Below, in pieces: positions 46,377 to 55,837 of a stretch of 64,000 nt of DNA. Origin of the DNA: Duncaniella muris. Its GTDB lineage: Bacteria; Bacteroidota; Bacteroidia; Bacteroidales; Muribaculaceae. The stretch covers positions 1 through 64,000 of the forward strand of contig NZ_PUEC01000004.1 of assembly GCF_003024805.1 (NCBI RefSeq), read 5' to 3'. Each line of letters opens with the position of its first letter. Within the stretch, counting starts at the first letter, position 1. Below the pieces are notes generated by a model. That model did no database searches. It was not told where the DNA came from and saw nothing but the letters and a program-made list of their open reading frames with translations. Position numbers and translations under genes: made by a program.

Positions 46377-46462
46377 GCATTCTGCATGGCGCTATCGGCA
46401 AACAAGTAAAGAACCGTAATATAATCATTCTTATAACATCACCCTCAGACCACATTGTAGTT

Positions 46463-48478
46463 ATGTCTGCCCAGCAACGTATCACCGAACTCCGAAAAGA
46501 ACTCGACCGCCTGAATCATGCCTACTACGTAGAGAATTCGCCATTGGCGAGTGACTATGATTATGACATGATGATGAAAGAACTTGAAAAACTTGAATCC
46601 GAACACCCTGAATTTGACGATCCGCTCTCACCGTCACATCGCGTGGGATCCGATATAACCAAAGGGTTTACCCAAGTGGCTCATGTCAGGCCGATGCTTT
46701 CGCTGGGCAACACCTACAGCGTGGAAGAGGTGGATGACTGGATTCGCCGCTGCAATGACTTGCTCGGAAATCTCGAAGGACTTAAATCGGTGCCCATTGT
46801 CGGTGAGATGAAGTTTGACGGGACCAGTATCTCGCTCATCTATGAAAACGGACGTCTGGTTAGAGCTGTGACCAGAGGCGACGGAGAGAAGGGCGATGAT
46901 GTGACTGAAAACGTCAAGACCATACGCAGCATCCCCCTGGTGCTTCAGGGGTCAGGCTATCCGCAGTCATTTGAGATCCGTGGCGAGATTGTGCTTCCCT
47001 GGAAAGCTTTTGACCGTCTGAACGAGGAGCGGGCTTTCAATGAAGAACCTCTGTTTGCCAATCCGCGCAATGCAGCGGCCGGAACCCTTAAGATGCAGAA
47101 TTCGGCCGAAGTGTCGCGCAGAGGACTTGACGCATATTTCTATTATCTGATTTCCGATGAGCTCCCGGCTGACAATCATTATGACAATATGATAGCTGCC
47201 CGGTCATGGGGATTCAAGGTCAGCAATCTGATGACTCTGATGGATTCGATCGAGGAGGTCGATAGTTTCATCACTCGCCTTGACCAGGAGCGCAAGGAGT
47301 TGCCGGTCGCTACTGACGGGCTTGTTTTCAAGGTCAACAGTCTTCGCCAGCAGCTGAATCTTGGCTATACATCCAAATCGCCCCGCTGGGCGATTGCCTA
47401 CAAATTTTCGGCAGAGCGCGCCCTGACCTGCCTGCGCTTCGTGTCATTTGAAGTAGGTCGCATGGGGGTGATAACCCCGGTGGCCAATCTTGAGCCGGTG
47501 CTGCTTTCCGGCACGATTGTGAAACGGGCTTCGCTTCATAATGAAGACATTGTCAAGACTCTTGGAATCCATGAGCATGACATGCTCTATGTGGAGAAGG
47601 GAGGGGAGATCATTCCCAAGATAACCGGAGTTGACGAGGCGGCGCGTGAAGAGGGTGCGATGCCGATAAAGTTTGTGACCCATTGTCCGGACTGCGGCAC
47701 TTCGCTTGTGCGCATTCCCGGCGAGGCGGCATGGCTCTGTCCCAACAAGTATGGCTGCCGTCCGCAGATCATCGGACGTCTTGAGCATTACGTAGGCCGC
47801 CACGCAATGGATATTGACGGAGTGGGAGAGGAGAACGCCGCTCTGCTCTATGATGCCGGACTTGTCAGAAACATTGCTGATTTCTATATTCTGCAGGCCT
47901 CTGATCTGGAGCAACTCGACCGCATCGGTCCGCGTTCGGCTCAGAGGATTCTTGAGGGTGCCGAGAAATCGAAGAGTGTGTCGTTTGACAGGGTTGTCTA
48001 TGCGCTTTCAATTCCGTTTGTCGGAGAGACTGTGGCCAAAAAGCTTGCCAAGGGGACTCGTGACATTGACACTCTGATGGGCATGAGCCGTGATGAGCTG
48101 GTGGCTATTGATGATATCGGTCCGCGTATAGCCGATGCTGTCATTGAATATTTCAGTGTTGAATCAAACCGTGAGATCATAAACCGCCTCAGAGAGTATG
48201 GGCTTCAGATGTCATTGCCTGAAGAGGAGGAGTCGGAGAAGTCCGATCTGCTGGCGGGCAAGACAATAGTGATCAGCGGAGTCTTTGCCCGACATTCCCG
48301 CGAGGAATACAAGGAGATGATCGAGCGCAACGGAGGTAAAAATTCCGGCTCGATCTCGAAGAAGACTTCATTTGTACTTGCCGGTGACAATATGGGGCCG
48401 GCTAAACTCGAAAAGGCCAAATCTCTTGGAGTCCCGGTCATCAATGAAGACCGGTTCCTTGAAATGCTCACGGAATAA
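46463..48478 (+). CDS. ligA: NAD+-dependent DNA ligase LigA
   Basis: A 671-aa replicative DNA ligase that seals nicks using NAD+. It has an Ia domain (HAYYVENSPLASDYDYD), the adenylation active-site lysine at residue 117 in EMKFDGTSIS, an OB fold, a four-Cys zinc finger (CPDCGTSLV then CPNKYGC), helix-hairpin-helix repeats and a C-terminal BRCT domain (about 590-671). ATG 46463 gives the canonical MSAQQRITEL start; the frame is open further upstream to 46367 but overlaps glnA. It ends at a perfect 15-bp hairpin terminator. Confidence 0.97.
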   Translation: MSAQQRITELRKELDRLNHAYYVENSPLASDYDYDMMMKELEKLESEHPEFDDPLSPSHRVGSDITKGFTQVAHVRPMLSLGNTYSVEEVDDWIRRCNDLLGNLEGLKSVPIVGEMKFDGTSISLIYENGRLVRAVTRGDGEKGDDVTENVKTIRSIPLVLQGSGYPQSFEIRGEIVLPWKAFDRLNEERAFNEEPLFANPRNAAAGTLKMQNSAEVSRRGLDAYFYYLISDELPADNHYDNMIAARSWGFKVSNLMTLMDSIEEVDSFITRLDQERKELPVATDGLVFKVNSLRQQLNLGYTSKSPRWAIAYKFSAERALTCLRFVSFEVGRMGVITPVANLEPVLLSGTIVKRASLHNEDIVKTLGIHEHDMLYVEKGGEIIPKITGVDEAAREEGAMPIKFVTHCPDCGTSLVRIPGEAAWLCPNKYGCRPQIIGRLEHYVGRHAMDIDGVGEENAALLYDAGLVRNIADFYILQASDLEQLDRIGPRSAQRILEGAEKSKSVSFDRVVYALSIPFVGETVAKKLAKGTRDIDTLMGMSRDELVAIDDIGPRIADAVIEYFSVESNREIINRLREYGLQMSLPEEEESEKSDLLAGKTIVISGVFARHSREEYKEMIERNGGKNSGSISKKTSFVLAGDNMGPAKLEKAKSLGVPVINEDRFLEMLTE

Positions 48479-48512
48479 AAAGTATTCCTTGTTTTGAAAA
48501 ACAGATAAGATC

Positions 48513-48560
48513 AGCCGTCTGTGACTCGGAATGTAAGAGTCACAGACGGCTACCTGTTTT
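48513..48560. terminator. bidirectional terminator between ligA and the nitroreductase gene
   Basis: Perfect 15-nt arms: AGCCGTCTGTGACTC (48513-48527) and GAGTCACAGACGGCT (48537-48551), loop of 9 nt. A T-run follows on each strand within about 10-15 nt. Confidence 0.8.
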
Positions 48561-48580
48561 CGGAAATCGGTATTGGGAAA

Positions 48581-49333
48581 TTACAGAGAAATTCCTTTGT
48601 CTTTGAGGAATTCTTTGTAGACGCGTGAAAACTGCTCGTTGGCGGCTTTGGGATAGCGGACTTCGGCAAAAACCTGTGCGAGATTCTGTTTGCCGTTTTC
48701 AGTTACAAACTTCATGGATGCCGGATTGGCTTCTTCGGCGGCATAGAATTCGCGGATTTCTGCGTCAGTCGGATTGTGATAGCTTTCCGAGTGGACCACG
48801 GCATCAAGCGGCAATCGGTCCTGAAGTTCCGGAGTTTCGGCGGGATAACCGACGGTGACGGTTATGACAGGGATCACGTCAGACGGAAGCGCGAGCGCAT
48901 CGGAAATCTGAGAGGCGTTATAGGTAGTAGTGCCGAGATAGCAGGTGCCGAGGCCTTCCATTTCAGCTACAGTGCAGAACTGCTGTGCGAAGATAGAAGT
49001 GTCGATTACGCCCCAGGTGAACCCCTGGAGGTTGTTCATGCCGCCCTGTGTGCCATTGAGTTCACACCAACGGTTGAAACGGTTCAGATCGAGGCAGAAT
49101 GTAAGCACTGCGGCGGCGCCTTTGATAGCCGGCTGGCAGAAATGGGCCGGAGCAAGGGCTGCGATCTTTTCCGGATCGCGGTTTATGATTACGGAATAGA
49201 TCTGCATGTTGCCTGTGTTGGCCGCACGCGATGCCTTTGCAAGCAGCTCGCGCAGAAAAACTTCGCTGACGGGGCGGGACAGATCGTATTTGCGTATAGT
49301 CCGTCGGGTAGAAAAGTAGTTATTTTTATCCAT
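48581..49333 (-). CDS. NADPH-dependent nitroreductase-family oxidoreductase
   Basis: A 250-aa flavoprotein of the nitroreductase fold. The start is RTIRKYDLSRPV, the FMN-binding Arg/Lys motif, followed by ASRAANTGNMQIYSVI, then GLGTCYLGTTTY and VGYPAE, the typical C-terminal flavin/NADPH signature. It reduces nitro groups, quinones or flavins with NAD(P)H in the cytosol; the physiological substrate is not decided by sequence. It is a single-gene leftward transcript, convergent with ligA and divergent from nrdJ. Confidence 0.88.
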   Translation of the reverse strand: MDKNNYFSTRRTIRKYDLSRPVSEVFLRELLAKASRAANTGNMQIYSVIINRDPEKIAALAPAHFCQPAIKGAAAVLTFCLDLNRFNRWCELNGTQGGMNNLQGFTWGVIDTSIFAQQFCTVAEMEGLGTCYLGTTTYNASQISDALALPSDVIPVITVTVGYPAETPELQDRLPLDAVVHSESYHNPTDAEIREFYAAEEANPASMKFVTENGKQNLAQVFAEVRYPKAANEQFSRVYKEFLKDKGISL

Positions 49334-49428
49334 TGATGCTGTTATCAGAGTTTGTCAATAATCAAAATTGAAATCGGGCTGCAAGTTACAACTTTCCGGT
49401 AAGATGTAAATAACTTTAAGTGCGAAAT

Positions 49429-49460
49429 TTTGCTTTATCGGAAATAAATGTCCAACTTTG
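49429..49460 (+). promoter_or_regulatory. promoter of the class II RNR gene
   Basis: TTTG (49429-49432), a 20-nt spacer and CAACTTTG (49453-49460), one base off the -7 consensus. No cobalamin riboswitch fold was recognised in the short leader. Confidence 0.6.
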
Positions 49461-49492
49461 CAGTCTCTAAAACTGCTTCTTAAATATCACTA

Positions 49493-52090
49493 ATGAAAAT
49501 AGATAAATACACTTTCGAACAGGCTTTCAACGAGTCTGTCAAGTATTTTGACGGAGACGAGCTCGCTGCAAAAGTCTGGGTCAGCAAGTATGCGCTTAAA
49601 GATTCATTCGGCAACATCTATGAACTGACTCCTGCCAACATGCACCGCCGTCTTGCCAACGAGTTTGCAAGGATTGAGAACAAATATCCCAATCCGCTCA
49701 GCGCACAGGAAATCTATGAACTGCTTGACGGATTTAAATATGTGGTTCCTCAGGGGAGTCCTATGGCCGGAATCGGCAATAACTTTCAGACCGGATCGCT
49801 GTCAAACTGCTTCGTGGTAGGTCTTGACGGACATCCCGATTCATATGGCAGCATCATGAAGGTGGATGAAGAGCAGGTGCAGCTGATGAAGCGCCGAGGC
49901 GGAGTGGGCCACGATCTCAGCGATCTTCGTCCGAAGGGAATGCCGGTCAAAAATTCCGCGCTGACCTCAACCGGACTTGTGCCGTTCATGGAGCGCTACT
50001 CCAATTCAACCCGCGAGGTGGCGCAGGACGGACGTCGCGGTGCGCTGATGCTCACCGTGGCCATCAAGCATCCTGATTCGGAACGCTTTATTGATGCCAA
50101 ACTTGAACAAGGCAAGATTACAGGAGCGAATGTTTCTGTCAAGATTGACGATGAGTTCATGACCTGTGTGGAGCGTGAGGAAAAATACACATGCCGGTTC
50201 CCGATCTATGGATCTGATCCGCAGGTGAAGACTGAGATCAACGCTAAGGCTCTTTGGAACAAGATTGTCTACAACGCCTGGAAATCGGCTGAACCCGGAG
50301 TGCTGTTCTGGGACACAATTCTGCGCGAATCTGTGCCTGACTGCTATGCCGATCTCGGATTCCAGACTGTTTCGACAAATCCGTGTGGCGAGATCCCTCT
50401 CTGCCCCTATGACAGTTGCCGTCTGATCGCCATAAACCTCTATTCATATGTAAAGAATCCTTTCACATCCGAGGCCTATTTTGACTTCGATCTTTTCAAA
50501 GAGCATGTCGGAAAAGCCCAGAGGCTTATGGATGACATCATTGATCTTGAAATGGAAAAAATCGATGCCATTATCGAAAAGATCAAAGCCGATCCTGAAA
50601 ACGAAGAGGTAAAGGCTACCGAGCTGAATCTTTGGGACAAGATTAAGAAAAAAACGCTTAAGGGACGCCGTACAGGCCTCGGCACTACAGCTGAAGGTGA
50701 TATGATCGCGGCTCTCGGCCTTCGCTACGGCACATCCGAAGCCACCGCGAAGTCGGTAGAAGTACACCGCGCTCTCGCGCTTGCAGCTTTTGCCTCTTCG
50801 GTCCAGATGGCCAAGGAGCGCGGAGCTTTCGAGGTCTATGACGCTGCCCGCGAACGCAACAACCCTTACATCAGCCGTATGCGTGAGGCTTGCCCGGAAC
50901 TGGTGGCTGATATGGAGGCCAACGGTCGTCGCAATATAGCCTGCCTGACCATAGCACCCACAGGAACCACATCGCTCATGACCCGCACCTCATCAGGAAT
51001 CGAGCCCGTGTTCATGCCGGTCTATAAGCGTCGGCGCAAGGTCAACGCCAATGATGCGGATGTGCATGTTGATTTCGTCGACGAGTCTGGTGATGCTTTT
51101 GAGGAATTCGTGGTCTATCATCCCAAATTTATCGAGTGGATGCGCATCAACGGCATAGAAGTGCGCAATGATTACACTCAGGCAGAACTTGATTCACTTG
51201 TGGAGCGTTCTCCGTATAACAAAGCGACAGCCAATGATATCGACTGGCTTGAAAAGGTCAAAATGCAGGGAGCTGTGCAGAAGTGGGTGGATCATTCTAT
51301 CTCCGTTACCATAAATCTTCCGGCCGATACGGATGTTGAACTTGTCAACCGCCTCTATATGGAAGCCTGGAAAGCCGGCTGTAAAGGTTGTACGATCTAC
51401 CGTGATGGCTGTCGGTCCGGAGTGTTGATCTCGGCCGATGAAAACAAAAAGAAAGACCGCGAGAAGGGTGTGGATACTCCGGCTGATCAGGAAGCGAAAG
51501 ACGGAAAGCAGTCCGGCACACCGGAAATACCCGCGGTCCATCCTGTGGGCAAGCGTCCGATAGAGCTTGAAGCCGATGTGGTCAGATTCCAGAACAATAA
51601 AGAGAAGTGGATTGCGTTTGTCGGCCTGAAAAACGGACAGCCATATGAAATTTTCACCGGTCTTGCCGATGACGAAGACGGTATTTTCTGTCCGAAGTCA
51701 GTGTCGAAAGGAAAAATCATCAAGGCTACTGACGACAAGGGAAACAAGCGATATGACTTCCAGTTTATCAACAAGCGAGGCTATAAGACAACTATCGAAG
51801 GCCTTTCTGACAAGTTCAATCCCGAATACTGGAACTATGCCAAACTCATTTCCGGAGTGCTCCGTTACGGAATGCCGATTGACCAGGTGATAAAACTTGT
51901 CAACGGTCTTGAACTCGACTCGCAGTCGATCAACACCTGGAAAATGGGTGTTGAACGCGCGCTGAAAAAGTATCTGCCGTCAGGCACTCCGGCCGGAGGC
52001 CAGAAGTGTCCTAACTGCGGACAGGAAACACTTGTCTACCAGGAAGGATGCCTGATCTGTACATCATGCGGCTCCTCGCGCTGCGGATAA
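49493..52090 (+). CDS. nrdJ: adenosylcobalamin-dependent ribonucleotide reductase (class II)
   Basis: An 865-aa enzyme that makes deoxyribonucleotides using B12 instead of an oxygen- or glycyl-radical. The RNR barrel motifs are seen: GGVGHDLSDLRP, the active-site NPCGEIPL near residue 296 (Asn, Cys, Glu), and SLMTRTSSGIEP. The C-terminal tail ends in a zinc-ribbon of four cysteine pairs (CPNCGQE and CTSCG) with a terminal CG, which likely carries the reducing cysteines. Class II enzymes need no small subunit, consistent with a lone gene. It depends on imported or synthesised cobalamin. It converges without a gap on the eptA-like gene. Confidence 0.94.
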   Translation: MKIDKYTFEQAFNESVKYFDGDELAAKVWVSKYALKDSFGNIYELTPANMHRRLANEFARIENKYPNPLSAQEIYELLDGFKYVVPQGSPMAGIGNNFQTGSLSNCFVVGLDGHPDSYGSIMKVDEEQVQLMKRRGGVGHDLSDLRPKGMPVKNSALTSTGLVPFMERYSNSTREVAQDGRRGALMLTVAIKHPDSERFIDAKLEQGKITGANVSVKIDDEFMTCVEREEKYTCRFPIYGSDPQVKTEINAKALWNKIVYNAWKSAEPGVLFWDTILRESVPDCYADLGFQTVSTNPCGEIPLCPYDSCRLIAINLYSYVKNPFTSEAYFDFDLFKEHVGKAQRLMDDIIDLEMEKIDAIIEKIKADPENEEVKATELNLWDKIKKKTLKGRRTGLGTTAEGDMIAALGLRYGTSEATAKSVEVHRALALAAFASSVQMAKERGAFEVYDAARERNNPYISRMREACPELVADMEANGRRNIACLTIAPTGTTSLMTRTSSGIEPVFMPVYKRRRKVNANDADVHVDFVDESGDAFEEFVVYHPKFIEWMRINGIEVRNDYTQAELDSLVERSPYNKATANDIDWLEKVKMQGAVQKWVDHSISVTINLPADTDVELVNRLYMEAWKAGCKGCTIYRDGCRSGVLISADENKKKDREKGVDTPADQEAKDGKQSGTPEIPAVHPVGKRPIELEADVVRFQNNKEKWIAFVGLKNGQPYEIFTGLADDEDGIFCPKSVSKGKIIKATDDKGNKRYDFQFINKRGYKTTIEGLSDKFNPEYWNYAKLISGVLRYGMPIDQVIKLVNGLELDSQSINTWKMGVERALKKYLPSGTPAGGQKCPNCGQETLVYQEGCLICTSCGSSRCG

Positions 52091-52092
52091 GA

Positions 52093-53745
52093 TCAGAGAA
52101 TTGATTTCAGCGTGACCGGGGTATTGTGGTCTGTAAGATAGAGCTGCTCGCGTGGCTCGTAATGGTCTGAAAAAATCGAGGCGGCAGTGTCAGTCATGGC
52201 ATTGCCGCTGACTTTTATGCCTGCCATTTCAAAGGCTGAGGGGCAGAATGAGCGTGAGGTGGAAATCAGACATGAGATGTTTCGGCCTACGGCTGCTGCA
52301 ATATCAGGATATGATTCTCGATATCCGGCGGACAGCCATGCGATCATCGGGACATGGACCTGATAGAGGGTGGGGCGCGGAGAGGCGTGTAGGAAACGGC
52401 CGGAGCCATTGTCAAATATGTCTTCTCCGTGGTCAGATGTGTAGAGCAGGCCTGCAAATGCTCCGTCAATGGAGTCGAGCCGGCTGATGCAGTCGGTCAG
52501 CAAGCGGTCTGTGGCCACGATGGTGTTGTCATATGCATTTATGAGTTTGTCGCGGTTGCTCTTGGTGGCTTCGGTATAGTCACACGGGGTAAACAGTTCG
52601 TCGTTTTTGGCATAACGGTCGAGATAGTTGAAGTGTGAGCCGTAGGTATGGAGGACTATGAGCTGCTTTAGAGCTTCCTGGGCGAGGATGTTGTCAAGCC
52701 AGGGAAGGAGATCGGAATCAGGCCGGCTGTTGCGGCTGAGCGAAGTGGCGTTTTCATCAAGTTCCTTTATGAAAACACAGGTGTCACTCTCTTCTGCAAA
52801 GAAGTCGATGAACGAGCGGTTGTAGCGCTGGTTCGACAGAAAGGCGGTGGAGAATCCGGCTTCCTTGAATGCCGTGATGAGGCTTTTCACCTGATAGATA
52901 TCGGTGTTGAAATCTGTAGCATTGACCGGACTGAGCAGCATCGGTACGCTCTTGTGGGTGGTGTTGCTCTCGCTGTAGGCTTCAGGTGCGGCATAAATGT
53001 CATTGCGATCGGCCAGCCGGGGATTGGTCGGACGGTTGTAGCCAAGAAGTTGCCAGTTATCCGCACGTGCGGTCTCTCCGACAACGAGGAGATAGATTTC
53101 ACGCTTGTCAGACGGATGCACCGAATGTGCGTCATATTTGAAATTGGCTGATGTTTCGGAATAGCGGCCGGTCTTGGCAGTGCGGTCAAAAGCAAGATAC
53201 ACGTTGTAGCAGACATTGGCCGGATAGAGATGATCAGTGACTGCATATGCGCCTCCGGAATAGCTGAGTGCAAGGCTGATGAGCCCGGCTGCCGTCACTC
53301 CGGCAGATAACAGACAGTTCTTTTTCAGAAATTTTTCAGACAGACGGACTTTTTTGCGGATGAATATCACACCATTGGTCAGTGACGGGACGTAGAGGAC
53401 CACGACGGCAATGATTACCGGGAGCATATTGCCGAGCAACTCGGCAACTTCAGAAGTATTTGTGGTCACAAGGTTCAGGAACATGTCGACCGCGATGACG
53501 CTCCGTCCGTAGAGATCAAGCAGGACAATCTGGAAAGCTGCAAAAAATATCAGCGGAAACATCAGCCAGATGCTCCGTCCGAACTTCGGCGAAAGGCTTG
53601 ACAAAAGCCAGATAATGCCTGCGGGGAGCAGTATGTTTGTCAATGCTCCGGCAAGAGAGAGCTGTTCGGTGAATGAAAGTATGAAATTGGGGAGGAGGAG
53701 AGTCAACAGAAAATAATAAAAAGCAAAATACTTATACATGTGCAT
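52093..53745 (-). CDS. eptA: lipid A phosphoethanolamine transferase (EptA-like)
   Basis: A 550-aa inner-membrane enzyme with five N-terminal helices (about residues 8-180), then a periplasmic sulfatase-fold domain. The alkaline-phosphatase-like catalytic threonine is in GETARADNWQ; the metal/substrate motif SNTTHKSVPM and the metal motif TSDHGEDI are also present. It transfers phosphoethanolamine from phosphatidylethanolamine to lipid A or another glycan, which can raise polymyxin resistance. A palindromic motif lies 33-56 nt upstream of its start. It is a single gene between nrdJ and the Omp85 gene, which may be cotranscribed (79 nt gap). Confidence 0.9.
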   Translation of the reverse strand: MHMYKYFAFYYFLLTLLLPNFILSFTEQLSLAGALTNILLPAGIIWLLSSLSPKFGRSIWLMFPLIFFAAFQIVLLDLYGRSVIAVDMFLNLVTTNTSEVAELLGNMLPVIIAVVVLYVPSLTNGVIFIRKKVRLSEKFLKKNCLLSAGVTAAGLISLALSYSGGAYAVTDHLYPANVCYNVYLAFDRTAKTGRYSETSANFKYDAHSVHPSDKREIYLLVVGETARADNWQLLGYNRPTNPRLADRNDIYAAPEAYSESNTTHKSVPMLLSPVNATDFNTDIYQVKSLITAFKEAGFSTAFLSNQRYNRSFIDFFAEESDTCVFIKELDENATSLSRNSRPDSDLLPWLDNILAQEALKQLIVLHTYGSHFNYLDRYAKNDELFTPCDYTEATKSNRDKLINAYDNTIVATDRLLTDCISRLDSIDGAFAGLLYTSDHGEDIFDNGSGRFLHASPRPTLYQVHVPMIAWLSAGYRESYPDIAAAVGRNISCLISTSRSFCPSAFEMAGIKVSGNAMTDTAASIFSDHYEPREQLYLTDHNTPVTLKSIL

Positions 53746-53777
53746 TATGGCTGATTGCTGATTCCTTGATTAGTCTG

Positions 53778-53801
53778 AGAGTTTGTTTAAAAACAAACTC
53801 T
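53778..53801 (-). repeat. dispersed palindrome, copy 2 (upstream of eptA-like gene)
   Basis: Perfect inverted arms AGAGTTTGTTT (53778-53788) and AAACAAACTCT (53791-53801) around AA. It lies 33 nt upstream of the eptA-like start and 24 nt downstream of the Omp85 gene's stop. It shares the GTTTAAAAAC core with the other two copies. Confidence 0.65.
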
Positions 53802-53824
53802 GAATATCCTGGTGAAGAGTCTGC

Positions 53825-54982
53825 TCAGAAAGCCTCGTTCAGGCCGAACATGAAGCCGCTGGAATGTTTGCCGAAACCGATGTCGACCCGGACGTTGGCG
53901 TTCTTTTTGAATTCCCACCGGTATCCGATGCCGTATTCCGGCAAAAGACGGTCAAACCGGATGTCGGAAAGTTTGTGATATATGCTTCCGACTCCACCCC
54001 AGACGGCAATCCCGGAGCGTCGGTAGATGTGCTGGCGAAGTTCCACGGCCATGTCTGAGGCGCATTTGTCGCGATAGCGGCCTTCATAATATCCGCGCAT
54101 GGCTCCGCCGCCAAGAAATGGCAGTTTTCCCCAAGGAGTATTGCCGTATGTCCATTCGCTATGGAAGTGAGAGGCAAGAATCGCACCGGCCCAAAGCGGA
54201 GAATAGATGTTGAAGTTTATTTCCGTGCTGGCAAAGTCATGATTCCGATTTCCTATGAAGCGTGGAGCAAAAAGCTGTATGAGTTCGAAGAGCACTCCGG
54301 AATGCGGATAAGTAAGGTTGTCGCGCAAATCATATTGCAGGCGCCCGCCGACCTCAGCAGAAAAATAGCGATGGTCTTCGCCTTGCCAGGGTGTAGGATC
54401 GGCTATACTGCCGGCGCTGGTATAGCTTAATTCAACCGCCGGCCCAAGATACAAGCCTGGAGCCAGCCGCCATTCATAGTCGCCAGTGAGCGTCAGATCA
54501 AAAAGATTGTATTTGGTCTTGTTGGCATTATCGTTGTTCCATGTATAGCCGATTCCCCAAAAATATGTGGAAAACGACTGAAAGTCGAGCGAATAGTTGA
54601 CACGCCTGGAGTTGAACGGGTAGACGTGAACACCGTCGATCCCGACAGAGTAGTATCCTTTGGTGGCAATGTCTCCTTTAAGTGATATATTTGAAGCGGG
54701 GAGCAGTGTGTCTGTCGGGCATGTCGAGTAGTCTCCTGCAATAACGATGCCTAAGCCGAGACCTTTTTCCGATGAATAGTGCGGACCACCGAGAGGAGTG
54801 AAGTTTGGACGGGTGGTAAGTTTGCGCTTGTTGGATTGATCGAAGTAGTGGATAAGCCGGCCTATAATGCCTTTATGCTGCTGCGGGACGGAGTCTGCCG
54901 GTTCAGACGCCGCCATAGACAATGGCTTTATAAGCAATAAAATTAGCAATATGTAAACGAAGCGTGTGTGTTGTTGCTGCAT
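53825..54982 (-). CDS. POTRA-less Omp85 (BamA/TamA-type) outer-membrane barrel
   Basis: A 385-aa outer-membrane beta-barrel protein with a signal peptide (FVYILLILLLIKPLSMAA). No POTRA domains precede the barrel; only about 40 residues separate the signal peptide from the first strand. The Omp85 surface-antigen domain fills the rest: the loop-6 VRGY-like motif is GGAMRGYYEGRYRDK, and it ends in a strand with the Phe-terminal signature (LNEAF). ATG 54982 is used because the extra six residues to 55000 are not needed. POTRA-less Omp85 barrels are linked to lipid or protein export, with function often unknown. The gene lies upstream of eptA. Confidence 0.82.
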   Translation of the reverse strand: MQQQHTRFVYILLILLLIKPLSMAASEPADSVPQQHKGIIGRLIHYFDQSNKRKLTTRPNFTPLGGPHYSSEKGLGLGIVIAGDYSTCPTDTLLPASNISLKGDIATKGYYSVGIDGVHVYPFNSRRVNYSLDFQSFSTYFWGIGYTWNNDNANKTKYNLFDLTLTGDYEWRLAPGLYLGPAVELSYTSAGSIADPTPWQGEDHRYFSAEVGGRLQYDLRDNLTYPHSGVLFELIQLFAPRFIGNRNHDFASTEINFNIYSPLWAGAILASHFHSEWTYGNTPWGKLPFLGGGAMRGYYEGRYRDKCASDMAVELRQHIYRRSGIAVWGGVGSIYHKLSDIRFDRLLPEYGIGYRWEFKKNANVRVDIGFGKHSSGFMFGLNEAF

Positions 54983-55114
54983 GAGTACAAAGTTATGCAA
55001 AAATAATCATATATTATGAACGGTTTTGTAGCTGAAACGGTTTTGGAAATTGTCTAAAGTTCATATTGCTGTGTTTGTGGAAACCGGCGTGATTTCAATG
55101 GGGTGATTGTCTTG

Positions 55115-55837
55115 TTATTCCAGTTGTGTGGCGGCTAAAGAGTAGACGCTGATACGAGTGGCGGGAGATGCTTTTTTTATGGCTTGGGCACATGCAAGAA
55201 TAGTCGAGCCTGTAGTGATCACATCATCAACCAGAAGTATGTGACGGTCTGCGATAAGTTCCGGATCCGGCAGTGAATAAGCCCCAATGGTGTTCTGCAG
55301 TCTGGCATGGATATCTTTTCGGGTCTGCGAACGGTGCCATGAGGCTTTCAGAGGTGTTTCGACCGGCAGACCGCATACATGACCGAGGCCTTTTGCAATT
55401 TCTTCAGCCTGATTGTAGCCTCGTTTTATCTTTTTCAAAAAGTGCAGGGGCACAGGCACAAGGGCGTCGATATCATCAAAGAATCCGGAGTCAGACAATT
55501 CTTTGGCGTGGAGCGATGCAAAATGGCGTCCTACTTTCGGGCGGTTGCGATATTTGGTGTCATGGATTATTGCCGTATATGGGTTGCCTCGGCGGTAGTA
55601 GAACATCGAGGCCGTTTTTTCGATGCGGCAGGATGGGGAGAACAGCCTGTCGGCAAGGGAGTTGGATGCTGATTTATGGAAATTGGTCACAGGCATGTCA
55701 AGCAGACATTGCAGGCAGATGAAGTCTTCGCCGTCAACGAGCGGACGATGGCAGACGGTGCAGACGTCGGGGAAGATTATGTTGACGAGCCCACGAAGCC
55801 AGCGGCCGGCAACCCCAAAACTATTGCCAGGAGTCAT
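55115..55837 (-). CDS. comF: ComF-family phosphoribosyltransferase-like protein
   Basis: A 240-aa protein with an N-terminal four-Cys zinc finger (CTVCHRPL and CLQC) and a C-terminal PRTase domain with the PRPP loop LLVDDVITTGST. ComF works in natural DNA uptake in some bacteria; the enzymatic activity of the PRTase fold is not shown. Its start lies inside the 3' end of recX (17-nt overlap), so the genes are cotranscribed in the order prmC, recX, comF. The T-rich region after it (55080-55110) contains no obvious terminator. Confidence 0.92.
   Translation of the reverse strand: MTPGNSFGVAGRWLRGLVNIIFPDVCTVCHRPLVDGEDFICLQCLLDMPVTNFHKSASNSLADRLFSPSCRIEKTASMFYYRRGNPYTAIIHDTKYRNRPKVGRHFASLHAKELSDSGFFDDIDALVPVPLHFLKKIKRGYNQAEEIAKGLGHVCGLPVETPLKASWHRSQTRKDIHARLQNTIGAYSLPDPELIADRHILLVDDVITTGSTILACAQAIKKASPATRISVYSLAATQLE

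Noticed and set aside
49380-49492. Possible cobalamin riboswitch upstream of nrdJ
   Set aside because: The leader is too short and lacks the conserved B12-box pattern; only a promoter is seen.
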